The translations under genes were made by a program, and so were the position numbers. Positions 1-10,827 of a stretch of DNA of 64,000 nt are shown piece after piece. The first letter of the stretch is position 1. Every line of letters starts with the position of its first letter. The notes beneath the pieces are model-generated. The model was not told the DNA's origin and did no database searches. It saw only the letters and a list, made by a program, of their open reading frames with translations. The stretch spans positions 5,978,071-6,042,070 of the forward strand of contig CM033118.1 of NCBI GenBank assembly GCA_019321725.1, written 5' to 3'. The DNA is from Paulownia fortunei. Its lineage: Eukaryota > Streptophyta > Magnoliopsida > Lamiales > Paulowniaceae.

Positions 1-280
1 AACCATTGTGTGTTTGTCAAGAGAAGTGGGAGAAATTTCATAATACTCACTGTATGTGGATGATATTTTGTTGGCTGGAAATGATATGGAGATGATTATC
101 GCCACTCAGAAGTGGTTGTCATCTACTTTTGAGATGAAGGACATAAGAGAAGTTGAATACATACTTGATGTTAAGATACACCGGGATCATTCTAGAAAAC
201 TCTTGAGTTTGTCTCAAGAGGCTTATATCAAGAGGGTTATAGAACGGTTATTTTTCTGGAGCAGTCATTAGACGACCAGT
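1..280 (+). mobile_element. Ty1/copia reverse transcriptase fragment
   Basis: The + strand encodes the catalytic part of a copia-type reverse transcriptase. The YVDD box (YVDDILLAGND, codons near 54-87) is followed by the downstream stretch FEMKDIREVEYILDVKI and SLSQEAYIKRVIERL. Codons before the YVDD box are out of frame or stopped, and after about position 270 the similarity ends. The piece is therefore a truncated, dead fragment that enters from beyond the left edge of the window. No LTR is visible next to it. Confidence 0.85.
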
Positions 281-976
281 ATACTAAATTATCAGTTCAT
301 GAAATCCTATGCTTAGTTGACTAACCATATTTTCTGCTTCTCAATAAGAAATAAAAATAGCATCAAGACCACCACCAGATTTTACCAATCTATAGACACT
401 GTTGTCTGTAAAGAACACTATTAAGCGATCAATAACAATCAATTAGCAATGATCCCCACAATCATAATATTACAGTCTACTCACTCCATCCCAAAATCAG
501 TGGCTTCCTTTCCTTTTTAGGATGTTAGAGAAAAATGTTGATTTAAAGTCATGCTTCAAGGGGCAAAAAGTGAAAGATGAGAAAATTTCAACTTATTTTC
601 TCTATAAATTACAAGCTCTAGAACACCCAATCGAAATGGGGAGAACGTCATTACAATCATTTATCTTCAACTTGTCATCCTGGTTTTGCTTGAATGAACA
701 CGAAATAGCGTAGATAGAAACATGGGAAGCAGTAAAATGCTCTTAATATTTACAACACAAAGTAAGCAAGTAATTCAATCATTTCAACATATAATTAGTA
801 TGCAATCTGATTAATAATCTTCAAACCACTCCACAAAAAAATTAAATCAAGTGTAAAACCTAGTAACTAGCAAAATATCCAATTCCACAAGAATGTGTTA
901 GCATTTCATCAAGCAAGAACAACACAGTCATGAAAATTTACCTCAGGCAGATGCTGATGAAGGAAAAATATGAAAA
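281..976. other. No recognisable gene
   Basis: This is AT-rich sequence with only short open frames. A 63-codon frame at 522-713 resembles no family I know. I see no splice structure, repeat or RNA gene. It may be the interior of the CACTA-like element whose right end lies at 2007. Confidence 0.4.
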
Positions 977-1320
977 TTATTGATGAAATCTAGAGGAAAA
1001 AGGAAGCTTGGAGAGTGTCAAGCTGTGATTAATAGAAATGGCTTTGGCGGGTGCTCGGTGGCTGCTCGATTGTGGTGGCTGCTCGATTGTGGGGTGTTGG
1101 CTCAATGGCTGAGGGCAGCCGCTGAGCAGACGGCAGTGGAGGAGGAGCTGGCTTACACGGTGGCTAAGGGTTGATGGACGGTAACAGAATTGACAGGCGG
1201 TAACTGCTGGTGGCGGATGGTGGTGGAAATACAAAAAGAGATGGACGACCGGTGGCTTTGGGAGATTTTTAGGGCTTATGGCAAAGTCAGAAATGGGGGA
1301 GAAGAGGGAGGAGAAGAAAT
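977..1320. other. GC-rich block next to the CACTA palindrome array
   Basis: Base composition rises sharply here compared with both flanks, with many GGTGGC/GGCTGC-type runs. Both strands carry open frames (64 codons on +, 85 on -), which is expected from composition alone. It abuts the subterminal repeats at 1340, so it may be the inner part of the transposon or a captured piece of a host gene's first exon. No protein family is recognisable. Confidence 0.35.
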
Positions 1321-1339
1321 GGTTGTGAAATTAAAATTT

Positions 1340-2007
1340 AAATCTTAGCGACGAAATAATATAATTCACTGCAAACTTAGCGACGAAACATAAAAAATCA
1401 TCGCTAATATTTATTGTTAGCGAAGAAATCAATATATTTCGTCGCTAAAATAGAAAGAAAAATTTATTTTATTTTATTTTTAACATTAGCGACGAAAATA
1501 GCTCATAGCGTCGCTAACTTTTAAATTTTTTTTAACCTTAGCAACAAAATGAATATAGTTCACCGCTAAAAAAGAAAAAATAAATAATTTTTTAAAATAT
1601 TAGCGACGAAATTCGTTATGCCCTCGCTAACATGTTTTAACCTTAGCAACGCTATTACTAAGTTTCATCGCTAAAATAGGAAAAAAAATATAAATTTATA
1701 TATTTTTGTCATTAGCGATGAGCAATTCCATCGCTCGTCGCTAACATTAATTTTTTTTCTTTTATCCTAATCTTAGTGAGGAAGTTGGTGCACTTCATCG
1801 CTAATATTTAAAAATAAAAATAAAATTACATTTATAGTTAACGACGATGTGTTGACGTGTCGTCGCTAAATTATAAAAAAAAAATTATATTATTTTTCTA
1901 CTTTTAGCGACGCTTTAAGGTCATGTCGTTGCAAATATTTAACTTAGTGATGAAAATCTTATTTTGTTGCTAAAATTTTGTTGTTATTTCCTCTTTTTCC
2001 TGTAGTG
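1340..2007. mobile_element. CACTA (En/Spm-like) element end: subterminal palindromes plus terminal inverted repeat
   Basis: About ten short palindromes follow each other every 60-70 bp. Each has a left arm close to TTAGCGACGAAA, an unrelated 8-20 bp loop and a right arm close to TTCGTCGCTAA; spacers are A/T-rich. The array ends at 2007 in CCTGTAGTG, the complement of a CACTACAGG terminus, and the next three bases are TAT, a possible 3-bp target duplication. Inverted subterminal repeats next to a CACTA end are the hallmark of this superfamily, where they bind the transposase complex. The left terminus was not found in the window. Confidence 0.75.
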
Positions 2008-3300
2008 TATGTGAATTACAATAATCAATAATTTATTAAGTTCTATGGATCTCAAACAAGACTACACAAACCATGTAAGTATATTTCTATCTCACATGTA
2101 ATTTATGTTTTTCTACAACTAAAACTAGATACATATATCACCTCCCAGGTGAATATGATTAGCAAATCATTCAATTAGTGGCCAAGTAATTGAAAGCATT
2201 AAAAATAATGTAGAAAACCGAACTTGAAAATAAATCAAGAATTGAATTGATACAAATATTCAAAACATCATAATTAAATTACATCACAACCATAGAAAAA
2301 TAAATTAGTTCATGATAGTAAAAATGAGTAACAACTTAACAATATTCATGAACATGATTAAAGAGATAAATAGGAAAAATAAAAATAAAACTTGAAAAAA
2401 GATGAGTTTCTTCCCTTGTGATGTCTTCTTCCTCAATTTTGGAATAAATCTCCCATTCTCCTTATCTTCTTCTCTTTCTTTTCTTTCTTTTCTTGGCTTG
2501 TTCTCTCTTCTCTCCCTCTTCTCTAATGGATTTTCTCTCTTCGAGGCTTTTGGAATCCTCAAAATTGGATGTGAGATGCCTTAAAAAGAGCAAAAATTCT
2601 ATTTTGACCTTACATTTCCGCTTTGCTGTGCCTAGGCACTGTACTCTCTATTTTCGGTGCCTAGGTGCCGTGCTCTCTATTTTCTTTGGTGCCTAGACAC
2701 CCTATTTTGGCGTTGTTGCTGCAGTTTTTCCACATTTTCTTCAGTGCTTTGACAGTGGTCAGCCTTTTCAACATATTTTTGACCTCTTTGTAGGATGAAT
2801 TGGCTTTTTGTGTCTTCTAATGAATTGTATCTCTATGTATTGGCTTTCCAAACATGCTTGAATCAATTTGATATGAAATATGTGGAAAGAGTTATGTCTA
2901 TAATACCAATATATGTTATACCAGAAAGTTTCAGTCAAGTACACATATTTTAACCCAATTTTTCTTATTGAAATCGAAAGAACTAAATTTTATAGTAAAG
3001 GTAGAACTTATAGATAATCTCTTTTCTTTCCAATGGTTCAAGAATCAAGTTAAAATGATATCGTAGCAAAGAGTTATAATAGAAATATGAACACTGCCGT
3101 CAATAGCACCATATAAGGGGTTCTTCTAAATTTTAACCAAGTTTTTTATGTTTCTTTCCATTTTCTTCTCCTTTTACCATTACTTACAATATTTCAAATT
3201 AAATGCATAAAAATTATCATAAATACTTGAAAATAAACCAAATGTTGATTGAAAGATATACGAATTATTGGTATAAAACCAACTTAACAAGAGATATTTA
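2008..3300 (-). mobile_element. Athila-like LTR copy A (partial)
   Basis: This block is a diverged copy of the LTR at about 8503-9962, colinear over its length. Shared landmarks include ATGGATCTCAAA, CACAAACCAT, the TCATGAACAT stretch, a CT-rich tract and AAGAGTTATG. It lacks the first roughly 390 bp of copy B because the CACTA end sits exactly there: copy B reads ...TTCCTATGTGAATT where copy A begins TATGTGAATT. The - orientation is taken from the primer site next to copy B. Open frames inside are CT-tract artefacts. Confidence 0.7.
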
Positions 3301-3319
3301 TAAAGAAACTGAAGAGGTG

Positions 3320-4944
3320 GATGCAGAAAATTAAGTATTCTTTACATTTCTTGCATGTGAAGATCCAATTTTATTTGAAGAAGCATAAAAAAAAGAAAGA
3401 AAAGTGGATTTAGGCAATGAGTGAAGAGATCAATTCTATTGAAAAGAATGGTACATGAGGGCTTACTGTTTTACCTTCGCATAAATTTCCGATTGGTCTG
3501 AAATGGGTGTTCAAAATAAACATCAATACAAATGGTTCCATCAAAAAATTTAAAGCAAGATTGGTTGCAAAGGGATACAAGCAAAAGGAAGGTGAAAACT
3601 TCAATGATGTATTCGCTCCCATTTCCATGACTTGATACAATTCGGTTGATTATGTCACTCACTGCCCAAAATGGTCGGAAATTGTTTCAAATGGATGTGA
3701 AATCAAATTTTTTGAATGGTTTCTTGAAGAAGAAAATTTATCTTGAGTAGCCACCTGGATTTGTTAGAAAAGGCGAGGAAGGTAAAGTGAGCAATCTCAA
3801 AAAGGCGTTTTACGAGTTGAAGCAATGTGCATGGCATGGCCGAACTAATCATTATTTTATAAAATTTGATTTTGAAAGATGTCCTTTTGAGTAGACACTT
3901 TATATCAAAAGGAATATTAAAAGAGGTTTTATGGTTGTAAGTCTCTATGTTGATGATCTTAGTTTTACAAGAGACGATTTGTAGATGTTGACAAATGTTA
4001 AAATTCTATGATGAATGAATTTGAAATGACCGATTTTGAGATTTGTATCATTTTCTTGGGATCAATGTTCAATAATTACAGGCAATAATTTTTATTTCTC
4101 AAGAGAAATATACAACTGAGATTTTGAAGAAATTCAAGATGGAACATGCAAATCCAGTAACAACTTCATGCATCACGGGTTTGAAGTTAAGAAAGAAAGG
4201 TGAAGAAAAGTTTGTGAATCCGACTATGTTTTGAAGCTTAATTGGAAATTTGGTGTATCTCACCGCCACTAGACCCAATATTATGTTTGCAGTAAGTTTG
4301 ATTAGTAGGTTTATGGAGAAACCTTACTCAAATCATTGGGAGGCATCAGAAAGAATTTTAAGATATGTCAAAAGAACCATTAATTATGGCATTTTTAATG
4401 AAGCACATGTTCCCATCAAACTAGTTGGTTATACACGTAGTGATCTCAAAAGATGTATTGTTGATTCTTGAAGTACTTCCGGCAATATTTTCAATCTTGG
4501 AATTACAGCAATATCTTGAAGTTCAATGAAGTAATCAATTGTGACACTTTCTACCACCAAAGTGGAATATATAGCAACTTCTTCAGTTGGATTCAAATTA
4601 TGTGGTTAAGAGGAGTTTTAGAAAGTTTAAAATTCAAGCAAAATGATCCCATAATATTATATTGTGATAATAGTTTAGTCATCCCCGTTTCAAAAGATCC
4701 AATTTTACATGAAATAACAAAGCACATCCATCTTCATTTTTATTTTCTAATGGAGCTTGTTAATGAAGGCAAAATCAACATTCAGTATTGTCGAAGTGAA
4801 GAACAATTTGCTGATGTTTTTACAAAACCGCTTGAAGGACCTATTTTTTTAAGAAATATTGATGCTGTGGGAGTCAAAAGTATATTCGGATTACGGGAGG
4901 CATTGTTGGAATACATCGAATTTGGACCATCATTTTTCTATTAA
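3320..4944 (+). pseudogene. Ty1/copia reverse transcriptase-RNase H remnant
   Basis: Translating the + strand with many stops and frame shifts gives the C-terminal half of a copia polyprotein. The reverse-transcriptase start is at about 3410-3640 ([20 protein letters not shown], then [20 protein letters not shown]). Later come the segment TATRPNIMFAVSLISRFMEK (from about 4261) and an RNase H with the ADVFTKPL tail (4468-4944). Integrase, protease and gag are absent upstream; an Athila-like LTR lies there instead. The element is 5'-truncated and non-functional. Confidence 0.85.
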
Positions 4945-5258
4945 TTCATCTATTAAATTTAGTTAAGAGTCTAATAGAATTCTAAAGTGAATGAGTAGTT
5001 TGAGGAGTCATTGTTTGACTAAGTTGTTCAAAGAGTCATCTTGTTTTTTTTTTTTTTTTTTGGGTGTGTTACTTTAATGTTTGTTAATTCCTATGTCAAT
5101 TGGTATGTATGATTAGGACCGGTGTATTTTGTAAAGGCAATCAAGTTAACAAAAAAATCAAATTATATCTCTCCACATTATCCAAATTATCTTGCATTTA
5201 GGTATTTCTGCAAAACCTATCGGGATCTCCTCTAGCAGCTCCCCAGATCTCCAACTTT
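4904..5258 (+). repeat. Probable 3' LTR of the preceding copia remnant
   Basis: A purine run TTACGGGAGGCA is followed at 4904 by TGTTGGAATACA, a typical polypurine-tract/LTR-start junction. The RNase H frame runs about 40 bases into it. The other edge is uncertain: TCTCCAAC near 5258 is the approximate inverse of TGTTGGA and is my best guess. No matching 5' LTR exists in the window, so the length cannot be checked. Confidence 0.5.
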
Positions 5259-5746
5259 TCTTTAAAGAGTTTGCCTAATACTTATTGTAAATAACTGTTA
5301 ATAACGAGATTAAATTATTTGAAATATAAGTGGCTTAGGATTGATCATAAGAAAAAGATCAAGCAAATAAAAACCATGCAATAACACACGTAATATATTA
5401 GTAACATAACAAAATAAAACTTTGTATCGTAAAATTTATTTTATTTTATGAATTTACATACTCCCTCAGGCCATCCCAGATTTACAGGTCCTTTTGTTAC
5501 AGTACTAGTAAAAAATACATCGTTGCGCGTAAAGATTATGACCACAATAAAAAAAATTAATAATAAAATATTCTAAAAAATATTTTATTTATTAACTTAT
5601 TATTATTATATTTTGATTTTAATCTCAAATATTTTTTTTTTTGGTAAAAAAATAGTCATATATCATACAAATCTCATTCTATTATTAATGATTTATTTAC
5701 AAAAATAAGAGTAAGAGCATATAAGATCTCGTTATAATCATTACAT

Positions 5747-5800
5747 GATATATATATATATATAATATATATATATATATAATATATATATATATAAATT
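5747..5800. repeat. TA-rich microsatellite
   Basis: Three runs of (TA)n are separated by single AA interruptions over about 54 bp. It is a simple sequence repeat with no evident function. Confidence 0.9.
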
Positions 5801-5892
5801 AATAACTAAAACAATCAAAGACAATAAGTAATGGATGAAAAAATAAATTGATTAAAAAAGTTAATTGTGGTAAATGGATTTGAACAGTATAT

Positions 5893-6154
5893 GTACACTA
5901 TATTAGTTCAATAATTTGGCGATGTGGGACTTTCAACTTCTAACACTCACCCTTTCACACCTAGCGTGTCATACAAATAGACACGAGTCCAAACCCACCA
6001 TCGCCTACAAAATTGGTGCTTTGATATCTTGATAAATGGGATTGGGTAAAACTCATCTCCAAAAACTAGCTAAAGGAGAGAAGGTGCCAAAATCAACGTA
6101 TATACACTATACCAGCCCAATAATTTAGCGATGTGGAATAAATTCAACTTCTAA
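5893..6154. repeat. Pair of about 50-bp direct repeats 208 bp apart
   Basis: The block ACACTATAYYAGYYCAATAA, followed by TTTRGCGATGTGG and a shared TTCAACTTCTAA, occurs at 5893-5943 and again at 6101-6154. The spacer contains CCTTTCACACCTAGCGTGTC. The layout suggests a small non-autonomous element or a segmental duplication; I cannot assign a family. Confidence 0.6.
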
Positions 6155-6799
6155 AATATTGAATAAAGCACTTAGTGATACAAAATTATTGAGATTTTAA
6201 AACTTAAGTAATAATTTAACTAAGTAAATGCTTTAATTTAAACACTAAATTTTCTACTCTATAAAATATAATCATTCAAATTTTTGGTTGCATTGGTTCT
6301 TCTATTATTAGATCTTGATTATTAGGGTTATTTTATCTTTTTTGGTTTAAAACATTTTTTTGTATTTTTCTTTTTGAATTTTTTGTTATCACTTCTCCTT
6401 TTCAAAAATTATTTGTTGATGTGACATTTCTTTTTCCTTTTAACATAACTGATAAAATAATAATAACAAAATAAAATCATGAATAAAATAGAATCAGTTA
6501 ATTTTATAAGTTTAATACAAATCAATATCAATTAAGAATTTTGAGAAAATGAAGGTAAAATTGAAACAAAAATAAAACGCTCGCTCATTGGATTCCATAT
6601 ATTTTTAGATATCTATAACAATTGTAAACCACAAGGAATAAATTGATGTAAAAAGATTTAGTTGACTTTCATAACTCAAAAACACCTCGTACATATTGTT
6701 GAATTTGATATTTTTATATGAAAATAAAGGCAAAAATGCATTTTGGGTCCAATAACTTGGCTTGCTTTTATTTTGGTCCTTTGAAATGTGGTTGGCAAA

Positions 6800-8482
6800 T
6801 TACATATATTAAATAAAGCAAGATAAGGTAGATAAAGTATAGAAGACTTCCCTGAAAGATGGTAGTGTTAGTTCTCATCAACTTCATCATTATCCTACTC
6901 AATCATTATCCTACTCAAGAATATTGATGAATGTGCATTCATTAGTTGGTGGCATATCACTCCTCATTTTACCTATCTTCCCCCAAACTTGAGTTGGATC
7001 CTGAAATAAAAACAAACAAAAATTCATCAAACTAAAAGAAAAAATGAATATTAAACAACTAAATAAAAAAATAAAAAAAATGTAAAACACTTGAGTTGCC
7101 TCCCAAGAAGCGCTTAATTTATAGTGTTCGGCCGAACTTTTTCTTTGCTCAACTAGGGTCCAAGAATGATTATTTCTCATGCCATGCTTTTGTATGCTCC
7201 AAAGGTGTAGGTGATGCCCAAAGATAAACATATTGAGCATAATCCAATATGGGATCAAGTGCCCTTTGTATATTATTGAGTGCATGTCCGATGACCAAAA
7301 TAGTTATCCTTGTGTAAGAGAGATATTTCTATTATTTTCAATGTTAGGGATGATGAAATCTATATGGATAATAGATTTGTCAATATCCTCAAATACAACT
7401 TTATTTTCTACCATAGAATGCTTCAACGAGCAATCTCTCAACTCGTCATCCTCCAATTCATACTTGTGCAATGAGATCCCCATATCATCCTCTATAACAT
7501 TTGATATAGGTTTGTTATTTTGTAGAACATGGGGATAAGAAACTTCGAGTGATGGCTCTTGTGATGTGCTTGGTTGAACATTTTCTTGATCTTCTCCATT
7601 CTTTGCTAGAGGTATTTGTGTTGATACCTCTTGTTCATCCTTCATTAGTTTTTCAATCCACAAGATAGTTTCAATCTCTTCATCACTTAGCAAACTAATA
7701 TCACAATGTTCTTCTCCGACTACATTTGCCTCGGGTGTGTAAGGAAAATTATCTTGATATCTTGTTGGAAATATGTTATCCATCTCACAATTTTGGATCT
7801 CCAAGTTTTGAAGTTATGATGATGGATTTTAGACATCTGTTGTGGCTTCCAACATGAATTGGCTCTGAGTTTTTTCTAATTGAGCCATTGCTTCATCAAG
7901 AAAAATCCTCTCTTGTGATGGATTACTAGGTTCAATTCGCAACAAGATTCGATCGGTAGTATGTTTGAATTGAGTTAACTCTTCTTCAAGGCTTCACTTC
8001 TTCTTTAATGGTGGGTAACTAGGTGCATGCCACATCATATTCTCATCATTTCACCATGAAGCATTAGAATGATTTGGCCATCCTTGATAAATGTTGGAGA
8101 AAGGATAATTTTGCAGCTTGAATGGTGAATGATTAACATTAGCTGTAAAATATTTATCCATCTCTTTTGAAAGGATTTCTACTTGAGTACCCAATGCATT
8201 AATGGAATCTACTTGATTTCTTCTAGAGGCCTAAGTTGAAGCTTGATTTGTCATGTTAGATTCAGTTGGCCAATAGTATGAATTATATGTCATCTCGTCT
8301 ACCACTTTTCACTCATCTCACACACAAGAAAACACCTGTGATTGTAAATAAGGACACACTCAAAACAATGAAAGAAAAATAAAAATAAGAGAAAAGAAAT
8401 ATACATATATATATATATAAGAAAAATTCAAATTAAAATCAGAGTTACTTGGTATTGATATTAACAAAATAAAACAAAACAA
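6800..8482 (-). pseudogene. Internal (gag-side) remnant of an Athila-like Ty3/gypsy element
   Basis: Reading away from the tRNA-Asp primer site, the - strand holds a 166-codon frame (7804-7304), acidic and Glu/Asp-rich, and a 124-codon frame (7285-6911). The second reads through MLNMFIFGHHLHLW and NNHSWTLVEQRKSSAEHYKL; the following codons carry the TTGGGAGGCAACTCAAG motif common in plant Ty3/gypsy elements. Further frames between 8480 and 7805 are stopped. No reverse transcriptase or integrase is seen before about 6800, so this is either a gag-only, non-autonomous derivative or a truncated copy. Confidence 0.6.
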
Positions 8483-8500
8483 TCCCCGGCAACAGCGCCA
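8483..8500 (-). other. Primer-binding site, tRNA-Asp type
   Basis: On the - strand this reads TGGCGCTGTTGCCGGGGA. It matches the complement of the 3' end of plant tRNA-Asp except for one base (the usual form is TGGCGCCGTTGCCGGGGA). This site is characteristic of Athila-type Ty3/gypsy retrotransposons. It fixes the element orientation as - and places the 5' LTR to its right. Confidence 0.85.
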
Positions 8501-8502
8501 AA

Positions 8503-9962
8503 GACTAATTGCGGATTTTATGAATGTAAGTACACGTTATCACAAACAAGTAATAAAATGATGAGTAGATTATCGTTCTCATGAGAACTGTTGAATTATT
8601 AAGTATTGAAATTATGTTAACTCTAATTTTATTTGAATAAACGTAAAAATATATGTTTATGATTATAAACTAAATCTAACTAAACTAACTAATAATAAAA
8701 TCAACTAATTATGAAATTCATAAACATAAAAGCCTAGGGTTATGATTTCACCATAATTAATCCGAATTGATTATTTTATCTCAACAATCTCAATTTATTT
8801 CTCAAATGATAGTCGAGAATTCCTAAATTATCCACTAGCCTTTCCCCAAGTCTAATAAAAATATCATCAATTCCTAAGTCACTATATTCCTATGTGAATT
8901 ACAACAATCAAAAATTCATTATGTTCTATGGATCTCAAAATAACTACACAAACCATATAAGTATATTCCTATCTCATATGCAATTTATGATTTTCTACAC
9001 ATAAAACTAGACACATATAACTCAACTTTAAAATAAATCAAGAATTGAATGGATACACATATTCAAAACATCCTAATTAGATTGTAACACAACCCTAGAA
9101 AGACGAAATTAGTTCATGATGAAAATAAAAAGAAAATTAACAATATTCATGAACATAATTAAATAAAAAAAGAGGAAAATAAAATGGAACTTGGAAGAGC
9201 ATGAATTTCTTTCTTTGTAAATGTCTCCTTCACAAAGCATGGAATAAATCTCTCATCTTCTTCTTCTCTTCTTCTCTTCTTCTTCTTGTTTCTTGGCTTG
9301 TTTTCACTCTTCTCCTCTCTTTTTCTCTCCCCAAATCTGAATTGGAGGCTCTTGGGATGTTAAAAATAAGATGGAGACGCCCTTAAGAGGAAAAAATACC
9401 CATTTTTGACCTTATTTGTTCGCCCGACAGCGCAAGGTCCATGTCTGCAGTGCTTGTAGCCTCTTTCAACCAAATTTTCACCACTATTTAGGCCAAACTA
9501 GATTTTGGTATCTCCATATGAATCAGGCTTTTGATAAACGCTTGAATCAACTCAATATGAAATCTTTGAAAAGAGTTATGCTTATAAAACTCAAATGTGT
9601 CAAACCAGAAAGTTTTGGTCAAATGCAGACTTTTTAACCAGATGTTTCTCATTGAAATGAAAAGAACTAGATTTTGTAATAAACATCAAAATTATAGACC
9701 TATCTCTTGGCTTTCCAATGGTTTAATAATCAAGGTATTGGATCACAGAGTTATGATTGAAATATGAAGACTACCCTCAATAGCACCATAAAGTGGATTA
9801 TTCTAAATTTGAACCAAGTTTTATGTTTCTTTCCATTTTCTTCTCATTTTGCCATTACCTAAAATATTTCAAACTAAATGCATAAAAAGAAACATAAACA
9901 CTTGAAAACTAATCAAAAAATTAAGCAAATGGTACTCAATTAATGGTACTAAATCCACTCAT
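8503..9962 (-). mobile_element. Athila-like LTR copy B (5' LTR)
   Basis: This LTR of about 1.46 kb directly adjoins the tRNA-Asp primer site. On the - strand it starts near 9962 with GATGAGTGGATTTAGTACC, like other Athila LTR starts. A second, shorter copy lies at 2008-3300. The two may be the 5' and 3' LTRs of one element later invaded by copia and CACTA DNA, but no target duplication was found to prove it. It carries no gene; the frames at 9201-9637 are incidental. Confidence 0.7.
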
Positions 9963-9979
9963 CGAGTAGAAGAAATTTG

Positions 9980-10826
9980 TGTTTATGTCAAAAAGATTTG
10001 CATTTATGGAAGCTATTATTTTGCACAAATAACGGGTATTACAAGAAACGTTTTGAGAGATATTGCAATATTGTTAGAACATAATTTTATTAATTAATTA
10101 TTTTAATTATTATAATTAATCTGTGTAGGTTTCCATAATTCATGAATTTATGAAATATTTATTTAAATATTTTTGTAAAGTCACATGTGTTATAAATGTA
10201 CTGAAATTAAATATATTCTTGATTTGTCTTGATAAGGTAAGAGAAGATTGTAAAATCTTATGAATAAGACAACAAATCAAGAAATCAATCTCTTTTGGAT
10301 ATGCAGTAATAAAGGTCAGATTTCAAGGAGGTTTGGACTAGAATAGACGTGTTGCATATATACCAAGTCTCAACATTGAAGAATTAGAGTGGATGAACTA
10401 AATAGTGCCCCAAAAATGATTTAAGTAAGGCGAGCACGCTCATATATATTTTTCGGGAGAAAAATGTGAAAGGTCTTTGGGAGATAACCACATCAGCTAT
10501 CTGAAGGAGTTAAGAGTTGGAGAGAGTCCAAAAGTGTTCATTAAAGTCGAGAGTAGCTTGCAGAAACAACTAATTAGTAGAATACATAGGACGATCTTCA
10601 TTTAAAGAAGTATTTAATTTTTTTTAATTCTATAAATTGTTACTAATTAGTGGATTATTTTTTTCTCTAGGCTGGGCCTCGTACATGTTGAGTACTTTGT
10701 ACTTGAAGCACATAACAATTACTGATGTTATCTTTTTATTTCTATTGCATGTCTATCTAAATGTAACAATACTTTTTCACAGCACTAAGGACTTTAATAA
10801 AAAATGGGCAACAGATTTTATCAATT
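9980..10826 (+). repeat. 5' LTR of SIRE-like copia element
   Basis: The LTR starts near TGTTTATGTCAAAAAGATTT. The same start, with matching downstream text (GCATTTATGG...TTGAGAGATATTGCAATATTG), is found on the - strand at 16007-15895 next to a polypurine tract. A later part (10127-10250, with TTTCCATAAT and TTTGTCTTGATAAGGTAAGA) recurs at 18513-18633. A degenerate primer site (AGTATCAAGAGTAGG, compare TGGTATCAGAGCAGG) follows at about 10828, setting the right edge. Confidence 0.75.
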
Positions 10827-10827
10827 A

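Larger units (their letters stand above)
5264..6800. other. AT-rich non-genic stretch
   Basis: No gene is visible. The stretch holds a MITE-like end at about 5460 (CTCCCTCAGGCCATCCC), a TA microsatellite (5747-5800), a pair of direct repeats (5893-5943 and 6101-6154), and near 6728-6800 a segment resembling, in inverse orientation, sequence at about 39998-40050. Confidence 0.5.

Noticed and set aside
1340..2007. CRISPR-like look: regular short repeats with variable text between
   Set aside because: The repeated parts are the two arms of palindromes, they vary between units, the setting is a plant chromosome, and the array ends in a CACTA terminus. Subterminal transposon repeats explain it.
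2305..2584. Overlapping Arg/Glu/Lys-rich and Ser/Leu/Phe-rich frames
   Set aside because: Both come from a CT-rich tract inside an Athila-like LTR; the same tract occurs in the other LTR copy at 9201-9386.
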